From contig JASKMD010000014.1 in NCBI GenBank assembly GCA_030144725.1, positions 5,160,106-5,224,105 on the forward strand: a DNA stretch of 64,000 nt. Reading direction: 5' to 3'. Position 1 is the stretch's first letter; every line of letters begins with the position of its first letter. Shown here piece by piece: positions 62,559 through 64,000 of this stretch. A program made the position numbers and the translations under genes. Under the pieces are notes generated by a model. It was not told where the DNA came from. It saw only the letters and a program-made list of their open reading frames with translations, and did not search any database. Source of the stretch: Haematococcus lacustris. Taxonomy: Eukaryota; Chlorophyta; Chlorophyceae; Chlamydomonadales; Haematococcaceae.

Positions 62559-64000
62559 CTGAGACCAGGGCAGCAGGGGCAGCAGGGGCAGCAGGGGCAG
62601 CAGGGGCGGCGGCAAGGGTAGGTGTAGGGGCAGCAACAGGGGCGGCGGTGTGAGGGAGGATGTGGGAGGGGGAGGGGGCTGAGCAAGGCATACGGAGTGG
62701 GCAGACACTGAGCAAGACGACGCTGAGCGGCGGAGGTCTGCAGCCTGTGCCTGGTGCTGTGATGGCCGGCTGCTGTGCTGTTGAGCTGCTGTGAAGCCGG
62801 GCGCCTGGCCTGGTGGGGGTCTCCTGGGTGTGATGCCATGAGAGGTGCGAAGGATGATGCCATGAGAGGTGTGAGGTGTGAGCTTGATGCCATGCGAGGT
62901 GTGAGGTGTTACCATGAGGGCATGAGAGGTGTGAGCGTGAGGGCATGAGAGGTGTGAGGTGTGACGGTGAAGCCATGAGAGGTGTGAGGTGTGAGCGTGA
63001 GGCCATGACAAGTGTGAGGTGTGTGGCCATGAGAGGTGTGAGGTGTTGAGGGGCGGTGCCGTGCGCAGTGCCACTCCAGGCGTAATAGGATCAGCTGAGG
63101 GGGTCGTCACGGGCAGGACTTCCTCGCCCTGCACCTCCCCCAACCCCCCGCGCCTCCCCACCCTCCCCACCCCCTGCTGCCATGCCCCCCCCTGCAGCCC
63201 AGGCCCACGCCCCGCCCCTTGATGTCTCCCCCTAGCAGCTCCGCACAAGGCCACAGCTCTGGCCCTGCCTGGGTCAGTGCTGCTGAGGGGGGTGTTGGGC
63301 CACATGTGCCTGCTCTTGCGACATGGGGCCTCAGGGGCTGAAGGGGCCCCATGGGGTTAAGCAGCTGGGGCGGCAGGGTGGGCCTGGTAGGGGGGGGCAG
63401 CAGCAGGGGGTGGGAAGGGGGAGGAGAGGAGGGGGGGAGGGGGAGGGAGCAGGGGAGGGAGTGTGTGCCTCAGACCTTTTACTTTTACCATCATTTCCTT
63501 GCAGCCGGGCAGGGCAGGGCAGGGCAGGGCAGGGCAGGGGCGTGGGCAGGGCAGGCAGGCAGGCATGGCAGGGGGCTGTCTGGCCTGCGGTTCCCAGGCG
63601 GCAGGCTGCGTGACCACAATGAATGAGTGACACGAGTTGAGGTTAGGGCAGGCTGCTGGCTCACACCTAACGAAGGGTGGAGGTGGGGTCAGGTCAGGCA
63701 GTGGGGCAGACAGAGCAGGCCAGGCAGGGGCGCTGGCAATGACGTCACCGGCAGTGACAGTGCCAGCAGGCTCGCTATGTGTGGCGCACATGTGGCACAG
63801 CAGGAGGGCGCGGCGGACAAGCAGCCTGCAGCCTGCGACATATGCGCAACGCAGTGCGAAGGGCAGGGGGGGTCAGGGAGGGGCAGGGGGAGGCAGGGGG
63901 CAGCAGGTGGAGACGGAGGAGGCAGGGGGCGGTGGCTGCCTGGGCCAACCTGTGGTGAAGGCGCAGCCAGCAGCCATGTGTCAGGCAGGGAAGGCCACTT
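62559..64000 (-). other. Probable 5' introns/exons of the ATXR2-like gene
   Basis: Only one candidate exon was seen: minus strand about 63833-63740, with CHMCAT as a possible Cys-x-x-Cys pair corresponding to the CxxC region before MYND in ATXR2. The rest is intron-like: GC-rich, with (CAGGGG)n near 62570-62600, (GGGCA)n near 63505-63540 and the minisatellite at 62831-63048. Confidence 0.4.
62831..63048. repeat. Minisatellite CCATGAGAGGTGTGAGGTGTGA
   Basis: Eight or nine imperfect copies of a 20-28 bp unit containing CATGAGAGGTGTGAGGTGT. Units abut without unique spacers, so this is not a CRISPR array. Confidence 0.9.

Noticed and set aside
62831..63048. CRISPR-like array of 20-28 bp units
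   Set aside because: Same reason: units abut with variable truncation, no spacers, no cas genes.

Overview
The window is nuclear DNA from a GC-rich green alga. Every gene I recognise has plant or algal relatives, is split by many short GT-AG introns (a few GC-AG), and carries long simple repeats inside introns: (TGCC)n, (CTG)n, (CAGCCC)n and G-rich minisatellites. This style fits Chlamydomonadales, for example a Haematococcus-like alga, but the genus is inference. There are no bacterial operons. One run of exactly 500 N (38744-39243) marks an assembly gap.

Layout, left to right. 171-600 (-): 5' part of cysteinyl-tRNA synthetase, running off the left edge. 2882-11701 (+): acetyl-CoA synthetase, 20 exons joined in frame. 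12762-16571 (-): an FtsH-like M41 peptidase-domain protein (VIR3-like) with HEAGH. 16715-18050 (+): the catalytic half of a Fanzor (eukaryotic TnpB relative, putative RNA-guided nuclease) in three intact exons. 18656-20472 (+): DIM1/TXNL4A, the U5 snRNP 15 kDa protein, 142 aa, with a 7-nt last coding exon. 20.5-29.4 kb is an AT-richer transposon island. It holds two complete elements of one terminal-inverted-repeat (TIR) family with 7-bp target duplications, further partial copies, a mariner-type MITE, and an ORF that may be a Fanzor N-terminal half. 29589-32827 (+): PP2A regulatory subunit B55, 9 exons, 470 aa. 35307-45497 (+): MutS2-like ATPase, interrupted by the gap. 46273-48032 (+): an unrecognised acidic Q/S-rich protein. 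49163-53797 (+): a second M41-like protein with HEAAH. 54.2-54.9 kb: another copy of the TIR family. 55385-57476 (+): DUF2358-like protein. 58194-62558 and probably beyond (-): ATXR2-like SET/MYND histone-lysine methyltransferase.

The host genes are unrelated housekeeping genes (acetate activation, translation, splicing, phosphatase signalling, plastid proteostasis, recombination control, chromatin) and form no pathway. The biologically unusual content is the mobile DNA: the Fanzor pieces, and a TIR transposon family whose insertion can be read directly because an uninterrupted copy of the same host repeat lies 4 kb from one insertion. Exon joins were tested by reading frame and, for most genes, by total coding length divisible by three. 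Individual splice coordinates may be off by a base. First exons of ACS, MutS2, CysRS and ATXR2 were not found.
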